This document shows, one piece after another, positions 1 to 7,643 of a stretch of DNA of 64,000 bases. The position numbers and the translations under genes are program-made. Source of the stretch: Singulisphaera sp045290345 (GTDB lineage Bacteria > Planctomycetota > Planctomycetia > Isosphaerales > Isosphaeraceae). Location of the stretch: NCBI RefSeq assembly GCF_045290345.1, contig NZ_CP155447.1, positions 6,696,001-6,760,000 on the forward strand, in the 5' to 3' direction. The notes beneath the pieces were generated by a model that was not told the origin of the DNA, ran no database searches, and was given only the letters and a program-made list of their open reading frames with translations. The first letter of the stretch is position 1. Each line of letters opens with the position of its first letter.

Positions 1-895
1 CTCCGGGGTCGAGCGCCACCCTGCTGGTTCGTGTGACGGCGACGAGCGCGGGCCGTAAGATCAACAACGCGGTGGTGGTGGCCTCGGACATCGACGACTG
101 CAACCCGGCGAACAACATCGCCTCGACCGTCGTCAACGTGGAAGGTCCGGTCATTCCGCCGCTGGAGGAGGCGGACGTGGCATTGTCGAAGACGGCGAGC
201 ACGTTGACGCCTCGTCCGAACGGCGCGGTCACGTTCACCATCACGCTGACGAACCTGGGTCCGGACCTGGCTCAGAACGTGGTGGTGGCCGACCTGCTTC
301 CGGCCGGCGTGAATCTCGACTCGGTGACGGTGAGCCAGGGGACGTACGACGCGGAGCTTGGGATCTGGGATGCGGGAAACGTGGCGGTGGGAAGTCCGCT
401 GACGCTGACGCTGGTGACGACGGTGACGACGTGCGAGCCGGTGTCGAACCTGGCGCGAATCATCGGGAGCGAGACGACGGACCCGAATCCCGGTAACGAC
501 GCGTCGGGCGTGACGATCACGCCGTACCAGACAGACCTGTCATTGGCAAAGACGGTCGACGACGCGACGCCGACGGTGGGAGATACGTTCACGTACACGG
601 TGACGGTGACGGTGACGGTGACGAATCTGGGTCCGAACGCTGCGGAAGGCGTGGCCGTGTCGGATCGTCTTCCCTCGGGCCTGACGTTCGTGTCGGCGGC
701 TCCGAGCCAGGGGAGCGTCGACCTCGCGACGAGCCGTTGGCTGGTCGGTACGCTGGCTCCGGGGTCGAGCGCCACCCTGCTGGTTCGTGTGACGGCGACG
801 AGCGCGGGCCGTAAGATCAACAACGCGGTGGTGGTGGCCTCGGACATCGACGACTGCAACCCGGCGAACAACATCGCCTCGATCGTCGTCAACGT
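1..895 (+). repeat. near-identical direct repeat inside DUF11 gene (1-139 and 757-895)
   Basis: Bases 1-139 reappear at 757-895 with one visible mismatch (c at 127, t at 883). The 756-base period is exactly 252 codons, so the frame is kept. The repeat ends abruptly where the two modules diverge. Confidence 0.9.
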
Positions 896-1469
896 CCAGG
901 CCGTCGACTCGAATATCGTCGTGCCGCCGACGTTGGTGGACGTCGAAAGGATCGGCGTCCACCACCAACCGACGACGCTCGTGCTGACGTTCGGCTCCGC
1001 GCTCGATCCGGTCCAGGCGGAGGATGTCACCAACTACCGGGTGATCCGGCTCATCCATGGAAAGATCCCGGGACCGTCCGTCCGCGTGACCTCGGCCGTT
1101 TACTCCCCGGAGTCCAACACCGTCACGCTCACCTTCGCGCGGCGCCTCAGCCTTTTTGCGCGGTATCGATTGATCGTCAATGGCGATCCGCTCACGGGCC
1201 TCTCCACGCCGACCGCGGTCTTGCTTGACGGTCGCGGCATCGGCGAACCGGGAATCGACGCCGTCCGAGGCGTCAACGGCCATAATTTCAGGGGCCGAAG
1301 CCAACGACCGCGTCAGGCGAGACTGGCCGCCCGAGAACGACGTGGGGCGTTGGGCACCGGGCACAGTCTCGCGGTTCATCAGCGGTCGTTCAGCAATCTG
1401 CTACCGAAGGAGTTGGCCGTCGGTCAGCTCCAGTCCGGATCCCCCCGTGGCGGTCCGCACGCACGTTGA
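3..1469 (+). CDS. DUF11-repeat surface/exported protein, 5' end outside window
   Basis: The reading frame is open at the left edge, so the N-terminus is missing. The product is a string of DUF11 beta-sandwich modules typical of large planctomycete surface proteins; each has the recurring pattern TNLGP, DxLPxG and NPGND or NPANN. About three modules are visible, followed near 930-1240 by a bacterial Ig-like region (LTFGSALDP, TSAVYSPESNTVTLTF). The tail from about 1270 is basic and low in recognisable structure. Two stretches 252 codons apart (1-139 and 757-895) are almost identical at DNA level, so recent unequal exchange or gene conversion is likely. A hexanucleotide run near 598-622 adds extra TV pairs to one strand. 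Export to the envelope is inferred from the family; no signal peptide is in view. Confidence 0.85.
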   Translation, partial: PGSSATLLVRVTATSAGRKINNAVVVASDIDDCNPANNIASTVVNVEGPVIPPLEEADVALSKTASTLTPRPNGAVTFTITLTNLGPDLAQNVVVADLLPAGVNLDSVTVSQGTYDAELGIWDAGNVAVGSPLTLTLVTTVTTCEPVSNLARIIGSETTDPNPGNDASGVTITPYQTDLSLAKTVDDATPTVGDTFTYTVTVTVTVTNLGPNAAEGVAVSDRLPSGLTFVSAAPSQGSVDLATSRWLVGTLAPGSSATLLVRVTATSAGRKINNAVVVASDIDDCNPANNIASIVVNVQAVDSNIVVPPTLVDVERIGVHHQPTTLVLTFGSALDPVQAEDVTNYRVIRLIHGKIPGPSVRVTSAVYSPESNTVTLTFARRLSLFARYRLIVNGDPLTGLSTPTAVLLDGRGIGEPGIDAVRGVNGHNFRGRSQRPRQARLAARERRGALGTGHSLAVHQRSFSNLLPKELAVGQLQSGSPRGGPHAR

Positions 1470-1723
1470 CGTCCTTCCCCTTTAAAGACGTCCCGGCCGC
1501 CCCGAGCCGAACCTCGGGCGCCTGGGACCAGGATGCCGGCCCTGGCTCACGATCGCCAACGGTCCAGAACTCTCGTGAGGGTCGTCGATCAACGGGTCGG
1601 GTTGGGCTTCTCAAACCGTACGGGGGGACTCCTGCACGGCGCGGCGCTGGGCTTGTTCCCCCTGCGACTGGACGGCATGAGGTCGTGATCGGCGGCCAGG
1701 CACCTAAAATGCGCGGCAACAGT

Positions 1724-1831
1724 GGCCAGGCACCTAAAATGAGCAAATCAGGGGTTTTGGGTAGCCCAAGCGAGAGGGCAAGCTAAACCACATCTCCGCC
1801 TACCCTCCCCGGACTGCCTGAAGTGCCTGGC
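1724..1831 (+). repeat. 110 bp MITE-like element, copy a
   Basis: It opens with GCCAGGCACCT and closes with AAGTGCCTGGC, an 11-base inverted repeat with one mismatch. Four relatives of 111-112 bp lie at 3252, 3507, 5212 and 10179 and share the interior motif GAGCAAATCAGG. A second left end 30 bases upstream (1694-1710) suggests a nested or tandem partial copy. There is no coding capacity, so mobility in trans is an inference. Confidence 0.7.
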
Positions 1832-1845
1832 GATAGGCCTCGCTG

Positions 1846-1965
1846 CATGTCAAGGTCGGCGGCCGATTCTGCCGGATCGCCTACCAGATGGTGGCCGGCC
1901 AATCGGTCTACCGGCACCCGAGCTGCCAGCATCGGTATTACGTTCTTGACAAGTTGATCAAATTA
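1846..1965 (+). pseudogene. IS110-family transposase C-terminal remnant
   Basis: Translation of this short stretch reads like the conserved C-terminal part of IS110/IS116-type transposases: a basic segment GRFCRIAYQMVAGQ followed by a Tyr/His/Pro-rich piece and VLDKLI. No N-terminal RuvC-like part lies upstream, and the reading continues into unrelated sequence. It begins directly after the right end of inverted-repeat element copy a. The call rests on a short match from memory of the family. Confidence 0.55.
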
Positions 1966-2386
1966 TCGAGCAAACACAATATTAGTTGCGCATACATGTT
2001 GTTAATCTTGGATTCGGCGGTGTGCCAGCTTCCCCGATCGGAGCATCGGTCGGAGGCGGTCCCGCTGGCCGAGGAACTGTCGCGGACCCGGTCGAAGCGG
2101 GGAACCGGTCCGCAACTCTTGGGCGCGATTCTCCCCGCGGTCTTGGCGAAGCTGGGGGTGGATTTGCTACCATCGAGCGTGTCAGGGGAGCCTGATCCCA
2201 CAGAGTGACGACCCGGCCGAGGAACCGAATAACGTCGAATGTCCCCGTGGCGCAAAGCCGTGGTAAAAGCGTGGCGCTCTGTCCGATCACCAACGTCGGA
2301 CCCGGCTGTGTGGGGTCACTCCCCTGATATTACCAGTGTGGCAACCGTGATCTGCAGTGACAGAGATGGTCCATCGGCCCGCAGTT

Positions 2387-2487
2387 CGTCCCCGGAATCT
2401 GAACAAACCACCAGTATGTCTGGCCGGGACGGGGCCACTTCGTCCCCAGGCTGCCCACCCTCGTTACCACCGTTTCCTACATGGCTG
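2387..2487. repeat. 101 bp dispersed repeat, copy 1
   Basis: This segment is about 88-90% identical by eye to 54762-54862, in the same orientation and without obvious gaps; both end in TTTCCTACATGGCTG. Neither copy lies in a recognisable gene. It may be the end of an unrecognised mobile element or a structured RNA. Confidence 0.75.
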
Positions 2488-2511
2488 TCTTTCTGATGCC
2501 CAGTTCCGGTT

Positions 2512-3165
2512 ATGTCGCCGAGTACGAAAATGGACGATGCTGACCGACTCTTCGCCCAGAGCAGGGCCAACCCGACGAAGTTCGGGTGGACAATTCGCTC
2601 ATCCGCGGGTGAGCCCCCCGACCCAGGGCGAGTCGCCGAGGCGGCACACCTGCTCGGCCGACCGGTTTTTCTCGTGGATGGCGACGGTTACGAGTGCGAA
2701 ATCATCGGCGCTGTCACCAGCGCCTCCGGCGACATCGCGTTGGTCGAGTCTCGCGCGAAGGACGTCGGATTCAACAGTTACGGGGCAAACCAGCGTCACA
2801 TTGATGTCTCCATTCGCGTTCATCTGATCGAGAAATCGGGACAGCACAGGTCTACCGATATCGAATCGTACAATCCGTTCTTCGGGTGTGATGTCCGGTT
2901 TTTCGAGTGGATCGGTCATAGAGCGGTTCTCATCTATCGCGAAAAGCATTGGACTTTTGCCTGTCGCTTCGGCGATGTCTGGCCTCCCCGATTCGTGAAG
3001 ATCGAGGATGAATGGGTCATCAACGGGAACGTCCTCGGCTATGTCAGCTACAAGGAAGAAGTTGTTCGCCGATTGAGCTTCCCTGAGCTGGCCGCGCTTG
3101 AGCCGATACCAGAAGCCGAAGCTGCCCGGGTCGGTCTGCGGCCTGAGGGCCGAAGGGCGACATAA
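2512..3165 (+). CDS. conserved-looking hypothetical protein, 217 aa
   Basis: I do not recognise the family. The product is a soluble protein with no signal peptide or membrane segment, rich in aromatic residues in its second half (FFGCDVRFFEW, HWTFACRFGDVW). Codon usage matches the neighbouring real genes, with strong GC bias at the third position, and the frame is uninterrupted for 217 codons. The start may be ATG at 2512 or ATG at 2530; neither has a clear Shine-Dalgarno. It stands alone between decayed sequences, with no operon partner. It could be an orphan immunity-like or sensor protein, but nothing in the sequence settles this. Confidence 0.6.
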   Translation: MSPSTKMDDADRLFAQSRANPTKFGWTIRSSAGEPPDPGRVAEAAHLLGRPVFLVDGDGYECEIIGAVTSASGDIALVESRAKDVGFNSYGANQRHIDVSIRVHLIEKSGQHRSTDIESYNPFFGCDVRFFEWIGHRAVLIYREKHWTFACRFGDVWPPRFVKIEDEWVINGNVLGYVSYKEEVVRRLSFPELAALEPIPEAEAARVGLRPEGRRAT

Positions 3166-3251
3166 CCGCGCTGCAGCGGGCCCGGCCCGCCACGTCAATC
3201 AAGGTCTACCCTTTCGGACGCATGCCGCAGCCTGCCGTAGCGTCAAGAGTA

Positions 3252-3362
3252 GCCAGGTACTTCAGTGGGGAAATCTGGGAAACTCAGAGGAGATGGGCGT
3301 CTGGTCCCTGACTACGATCGATTTTCCAGATTCCCCGCCTTACCCCCTTTAGACGCATGGCC
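3252..3362 (-). repeat. 110 bp MITE-like element, copy b (inverted)
   Basis: It begins GCCAGGTACTT and ends with AGACGCATGGC. Read on the minus strand it aligns with the other copies (terminus, then the CCCAGA...CACTGAAG segment at the far end). It is the most diverged copy and the only one in this orientation. Confidence 0.6.
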
Positions 3363-3381
3363 ACCAACCCGGGCCCCTCGG

Positions 3382-3477
3382 CTCCGCGAGATCCCGGTCA
3401 TCATGATCTCCGGGCTCGACGCGATTCAGGCCGTCGTCCGTTGCATCGAGCGAGGGGCCGAGGACTACCTGCCCACG
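3382..3477 (+). pseudogene. response-regulator receiver-domain fragment
   Basis: The frame reads IPVIMISGLD, then VVRCIERGAEDYLP. This is the beta4-alpha4-beta5 segment of a CheY-like receiver domain, where the Lys of the usual LPKPF is already lost (LPTH). The phospho-acceptor Asp and the rest of the gene are absent. The piece is caught between two copies of the 110 bp element, so it is a relic of a disrupted two-component or hybrid kinase gene. Confidence 0.6.
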
Positions 3478-3506
3478 CATGCTTCAAAAAAAGCAGGGAA
3501 CCCAGC

Positions 3507-3617
3507 GGCCAGGCACCTAGACAGGGCAAAGCAGTGAATCTGGGCAACAAATTCAGGGCTGACAGTCAGACCGTACTCTTCCTAAATCACCCAACTTACC
3601 CTACTGAGGTGCCTGGC
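3507..3617 (+). repeat. 110 bp MITE-like element, copy c (perfect ends)
   Basis: The left end GCCAGGCACCT (3508-3518) and right end AGGTGCCTGGC (3607-3617) are perfect 11-base inverted repeats. It has the same size as the other copies but a diverged interior. No target duplication is obvious. Confidence 0.7.
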
Positions 3618-3717
3618 TACATTTGCATCTTCTACTGCCGCCGGCTATCCTACTCGGCCGCTGCGCGAGGTATCGCCCCGGGATAAACCAGAAAAGCCAT
3701 TAAAGTGAGACGTGCCG

Positions 3718-4896
3718 TTAGTGCCATGGCTCGCGACCGCGACGATCCCTCGGTAATCTCTGGGACTGCCAGTGACGATGCACGCTGAGGATAACGAGGC
3801 CCGCTATTCCCAGGCTGAAGAACGAGAGCGGTGGAAGCCCAGCGCGGGCCGTGGCCTTTTCTTCGCCCGCATCCCGGTTCACCATTGTGGGCGTCCGATC
3901 ATCCTCCGCAGGGATGTCGAAACGTTCGATGGCGGGCTCCGCTTGACCTGAATTTTCGGGGGAAGTCGGCTCCGCCCAACTTGCAACGATCATGGCCATC
4001 CGTTCCATCCAACTCAGTGTTTTGGGAAGTTGGGCCTGGGTTGGCAAATCGTCGACCTGGGTTGTGATCACCAGGGCACCATTTGTGGGCTGGGCAACGG
4101 CCTCGTCGCCTTGGTCTTGAGCCAATCGGCCGTAGTTGATTCCCGGGAGGATGTCTTCGCCGAGCGACGCTAACGAGACCGTGCGACCGCGATCAGCAGG
4201 ACCGACGGCCGCCACCCAGTGCAAATCGGCCACCGGCCGCCCGCTCAGCGTTCCACCCAACCCGAGCGTGAGTTGCGTGGCCTGCGTGGAGGCCGTCGTG
4301 GCTGGCGCTAATGGGATCTCGGTCGAAGTGGCCAATGAGACCAAGTCATGGAGTCTCTCCGGCGCCGAGTTCACCACCATCACCGGCGTAGCTGAGTCAT
4401 CAAGCAACTGCAAATTGAGTGCGGTGGCTTGCCCGACTCCATTCGACAAAACCAAGTCCCAGTCGACGAAAACCGGCCCATCACCATTGGCGACCGCCGT
4501 GACGAAATACTCCCCAGGTGCCAGCGAGAGAGGGACGGCTGTGTACGGCCCCGCCGGCCCGTGGGCAATTTCGACGGTGCCACCGGGCGTAACCGCGTTC
4601 AACTGCACTTGATCGCCCAAGTAGCGGAAGTACAGGGTGTAGTCGGCGGCAAAGGTCGCGACGAACCGAAAAGTGACGGATTCGCCCGGAGCGATCCAGG
4701 CCGTCGCCTTGATAGGTTGGGTCGAAGCCGCTGGCGGAAGGTCGCCTAAATCCCTCACGGATGCCGACGCGATCGTCTCAATCGTGGGAGTCGGGTAAAT
4801 GTCCGATTGTGCGAGAGAGCCCATCTCGGTCGAGGCTGAGCACACAAGTCTTGTCTCGAGCCGTTCGAGGAAGAGACGAGAACATGAATGAGTCAT
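3718..4896 (-). CDS. exported, membrane-anchored protein with planctomycete N-terminal motif
   Basis: The 392-residue product starts with a short basic stretch and FLERLETRLVCSA, matching the LExLExR-type N-terminal motif of many planctomycete secreted proteins. The middle is Ser/Thr/Pro-rich with beta-sandwich character (GESVTFRF, YTLYFRYLGD, LAPGEYFVTAV), resembling pre-peptidase C-terminal or bacterial Ig-like modules, but I cannot name it. A hydrophobic helix near residues 355-372 (FFSLGIAGLVILSV) is followed by a basic tail, a classic cell-surface anchor. The gene is single; the opposite-strand gene downstream begins at 5602. Role unknown; surface location is inferred from the two ends. 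Confidence 0.7.
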   Translation of the reverse strand: MTHSCSRLFLERLETRLVCSASTEMGSLAQSDIYPTPTIETIASASVRDLGDLPPAASTQPIKATAWIAPGESVTFRFVATFAADYTLYFRYLGDQVQLNAVTPGGTVEIAHGPAGPYTAVPLSLAPGEYFVTAVANGDGPVFVDWDLVLSNGVGQATALNLQLLDDSATPVMVVNSAPERLHDLVSLATSTEIPLAPATTASTQATQLTLGLGGTLSGRPVADLHWVAAVGPADRGRTVSLASLGEDILPGINYGRLAQDQGDEAVAQPTNGALVITTQVDDLPTQAQLPKTLSWMERMAMIVASWAEPTSPENSGQAEPAIERFDIPAEDDRTPTMVNRDAGEEKATARAGLPPLSFFSLGIAGLVILSVHRHWQSQRLPRDRRGREPWH

Positions 4897-5601
4897 TGTG
4901 TGCTCGTGTTAGAATAATGCCAAACACAATGGAGCATAAGCGAGATTAGGAACTCTCGAAGCCTCGCTATCCTATGTAATTGACCTACATGGGGGCGTAA
5001 AGTGGAGAAAAAGTCGCAATCGTGATGGAGCCAGTCATCAATTTCACGCTTGCCCATTTCGCGAGCTATGTTGCGCTGGATCTAGGAAAAGTCGGTCCCA
5101 ATGCGGCGTTTCGGGATGGAGCAAGAGCGTGGTGTGATCTTCGATTTGAGCCAGAAGCCAAGACGTGGCGAATTGCCATGCCTCCACAATGACGAAGAGG
5201 GAGGTAACAGTGGCCAGGCACCTAAGCTGAGCAAATCAGGAACATTGGGTAGGCCATCGAAACTGAATGCCGGACCTAATCCCCACCCAAACCTCCCAGA
5301 CTACCTCATTGAAGCACCTGACGATAGGCTCTCTGCGGCTGCATGAACAGGGACACCGGGTGATCCTGGCCGAGTGGGACACGCAGCATTCCTCCTCCGA
5401 GTGGAGCGGCGAGGCGGCCAAGGATGTCAGAAACGGTGCGGCTCGACCCGGCCATCCTTCGGCAACGGGCCGACGTGCTCGCCAAGAACGTCGCCGCCGA
5501 CCGGCGTCGGCATAGCCATGATCCATGGCAACTCTCGGACACCTGTGGTATGTTCGCCCCGGGGTTAAGGGATTGGACTTCGAATCCAAGAGGTTTGGAC
5601 G
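4897..5601. other. intergenic region with one inverted-repeat element
   Basis: The first 150 bases are AT-richer than the surroundings and probably carry the promoter of the minus-strand gene. Element copy d is at 5212-5323. Positions 5424-5560 can be read as a short coding-like fragment (MSETVRLDPAILRQR) with no known match; I do not call a gene. Confidence 0.5.
5212..5323 (+). repeat. 110 bp MITE-like element, copy d
   Basis: It begins GGCCAGGCACCTAAGCTGAG and ends GAAGCACCTGAC, a diverged form of the common right end. The interior matches copies a and e (GAGCAAATCAGG, and CTCCCAGACT shared with e). Confidence 0.7.
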
Positions 5602-7608
5602 ATGGGCGCTACCGGATTGGTCGGGGTCATAGCGCTGGTTTTGGTCGGGGCGGGTGGACCGGCGAAGGCGACGGTCGACTTTCGGCTTCAGGACCACCGG
5701 GGTGCCTGGCACACGCTCGACGAGGCTCAAAATGGGAAGGTCGTCGTGCTGGCCTTCCTCGGGACTGAGTGCCCCTTGGCCGAGACCTATGCCCCGAGGC
5801 TGGCCGAGATCGCCCGCGATTTTGAGAAGCAGGGCGTCGGCTTCTTCGGCGTCGACGCCAACCAGCAGGACGGGCCGGTCGCGATCGGCCGGTTTGCCGA
5901 CAAGCACAGGCTGCCGTTCCCGATCCTCAAGGACGTCGGCAACGGCCTGGCCGACCGCCTCGGGGCCGAGCGGACGCCCGAGGTTTTCGTCCTGGATGGG
6001 GCGCGGGCCGTCGTCTATCGGGGGCGGATCGACGACCAGTACGCCATCGGGATCCATCGACCCGCGCCCACCCGGCACGACCTGGTCGACGCCCTCGAGG
6101 CGGTGCTCGCCGGGCGAACGGTCGCGACGCCGAAGACAGACGCGGTCGGCTGCACGATCGGCCGGGCCACGAAGTCGGCCGAGGGGGGCGCCGTGACGTA
6201 CGCCAGGGAGGTCGCTCGCATCCTTCAGGCTCGCTGCGTCGCGTGCCACCGACCGGGCGAGATCGCCCCGTTCTCCCTCACCGACTACCGCCAGGCGGCC
6301 GGCTGGTCGAGCATGATCGCCGAGGTCATCGATGAGGGGCGGATGCCCCCCTGGCACGCCTCGCCCGAGCACGGCAAGTTCGCCAACGACGCCCGGCTCT
6401 CGGCCGACGAGAAAAAGGCGATCCGCGACTGGGTCGCCGCCGGCGCGCCCGAGGGAGACCCGGCCGACCTGCCCCCGCCGACCCAATTCGTCGAGGGATG
6501 GCAGATCCCTCGGCCCGACCTCGTTTTGGAGATGCCCCGCGCGGTCGAGATCCCGGCCGAGGGGTCGATGCCTTACGAGCTCATCACGATCGACCCGAAG
6601 TTGACGAGCGACGTCTGGGTCCGGGCCTCCCAGGTCCGGCCAGGGAACCCGGCGGTCGTCCACCACGTGATCGCCTTTGTCCTGCCGCCCGGTGTCGAGA
6701 AGATCGACGAGGCCGGCGGCGACTTCCTCGCCGCCTACGCCCCGGGGATGCCGCCCCGCGAACTGCGCGGCGGCGTGGCGAAGCGCATCCCGGCCGGATC
6801 AAAAATCGTCCTCCAGCTCCACTACACCCCCCGGGGGACGAAGCAGGTCGACCGAAGCCGGATCGGCCTCGTATTCGCCGACCCGGCATCGGTCCACAAA
6901 GAACTGATGTCGGGCATGGCGCTCAACTTCCGCCTCCAGATCCCGCCCGGGACGCCCGACTACATCTCGCGGGCCGATTTCCGGTTCTCGCGGCCCTCGC
7001 TGCTCCTCTCGCTGATGCCGCACATGCACCTGCGGGGCAAGTCGATGAGGTTCGTCGCCGAGTACCCGGACGGCCGCCGCGAGGTCCTCCTCGACGTCCC
7101 CCGGTACGAGTTCGACTGGCAGAACCTCTACGTCCTCGACCAACCCAAGCCGATGCCCGAAGGGACGGTGCTCCACACCGAAGCCCGCTTCGACAACTCG
7201 GCCGAGAACCCGAACAACCCGGACCCGAGGCGCGCCGTCACCTTCGGCGAGCAGACGCGGGATGAGATGCACGTCGGATATCTCAACTTCGCCCTCGCCG
7301 ACCAGGACCTCGCCCTCGGCATGCCCACCTCAAAGCGGCTCGCGAGCGGGCAGCACGAGGTCACCTTCCTCCACCGCCCGGCCGGGCCCGCGAAGTCGGT
7401 CACCCTCGTCGGCACGTTCACCGATTGGAAGGCACGGCCGCTCGCCATGACGGGTCCGGACGCGCAGGGAACCTACTCGGCGACGATCGTGCTCGGCCCC
7501 GGGGCGCACGAGTACAAGTTCCTCATCGACGGGGAGACGTTCCGCCACGACCCGGGCAACCCCGATTCGGCCGGCTTCTTCCACAACAGCCTGCTCCGGC
7601 TGCCCTGA
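5602..7608 (+). CDS. redoxin / c-type heme / copper monooxygenase-like / CBM48-like fusion protein
   Basis: The product has 668 residues with a signal peptide (about 1-23, ending AKA), so it acts outside the cytoplasm. Residues about 28-170 are an AhpC/TSA-type redoxin with a single cysteine (TECPLAE, Cys57). About 195-285 is a small cytochrome c domain with CVACH at 212-216 and MPPWHA as the distal-ligand region. About 300-575 resembles copper type II ascorbate-dependent monooxygenases, with HH at 354-355 and PHMHLRGK (His474, His476). The final ~85 residues (VTLVGTFTDW, AHEYKFLIDG) resemble the glycogen-binding CBM48/E-set fold. The order suggests electron flow from heme to copper, but the substrate is unknown. 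ATG at 5602 is chosen because the signal peptide follows at once. Similar fusions occur in planctomycetes; the CBM48-like tail is the odd part. Confidence 0.85.
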   Translation: MGATGLVGVIALVLVGAGGPAKATVDFRLQDHRGAWHTLDEAQNGKVVVLAFLGTECPLAETYAPRLAEIARDFEKQGVGFFGVDANQQDGPVAIGRFADKHRLPFPILKDVGNGLADRLGAERTPEVFVLDGARAVVYRGRIDDQYAIGIHRPAPTRHDLVDALEAVLAGRTVATPKTDAVGCTIGRATKSAEGGAVTYAREVARILQARCVACHRPGEIAPFSLTDYRQAAGWSSMIAEVIDEGRMPPWHASPEHGKFANDARLSADEKKAIRDWVAAGAPEGDPADLPPPTQFVEGWQIPRPDLVLEMPRAVEIPAEGSMPYELITIDPKLTSDVWVRASQVRPGNPAVVHHVIAFVLPPGVEKIDEAGGDFLAAYAPGMPPRELRGGVAKRIPAGSKIVLQLHYTPRGTKQVDRSRIGLVFADPASVHKELMSGMALNFRLQIPPGTPDYISRADFRFSRPSLLLSLMPHMHLRGKSMRFVAEYPDGRREVLLDVPRYEFDWQNLYVLDQPKPMPEGTVLHTEARFDNSAENPNNPDPRRAVTFGEQTRDEMHVGYLNFALADQDLALGMPTSKRLASGQHEVTFLHRPAGPAKSVTLVGTFTDWKARPLAMTGPDAQGTYSATIVLGPGAHEYKFLIDGETFRHDPGNPDSAGFFHNSLLRLP

Positions 7609-7643
7609 GCCGGGTCGGTTCGAGTCGGTTCGAGTCGGGCGGA

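Larger units (their letters stand above)
1470..2511. other. gene-poor interval with repeat copies and an IS110 remnant
   Basis: No intact gene is seen. The interval holds a 110 bp inverted-repeat element (1724-1831) preceded by a partial copy of its left end (1694-1710), an IS110-type transposase fragment (about 1846-1965), and one copy of a 101 bp dispersed repeat (2387-2487). The rest shows no coding signal I can defend. Confidence 0.6.
3166..3717. other. intergenic block with two inverted-repeat elements around a gene fragment
   Basis: It holds element copy b (3252-3362, reverse orientation), a response-regulator fragment (3382-3477) and copy c (3507-3617). No complete gene is present. 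Confidence 0.65.

Noticed and set aside
598..622. GTGACG run as a possible CRISPR or satellite array
   Set aside because: Only four hexamer units within a coding sequence, no spacers.
540..1379. Long minus-strand frame opposite the DUF11 gene
   Set aside because: Arg/Asp-rich shadow of a GC-rich coding strand; the plus strand carries the family motifs.
5560..5585. TTGGACTTCGAATCCAA, tRNA-like arm
   Set aside because: Only one hairpin; no acceptor stem, anticodon arm or CCA around it.
5236..6666. 476-codon minus-strand frame opposite the redoxin fusion
   Set aside because: Lacks any domain and runs through the coding sequence of the fusion; typical GC shadow.
7609..7643. Short GTCGGTTCGA tandem between fusion gene and permease
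   Set aside because: Two partial units only; too short to call a repeat element.
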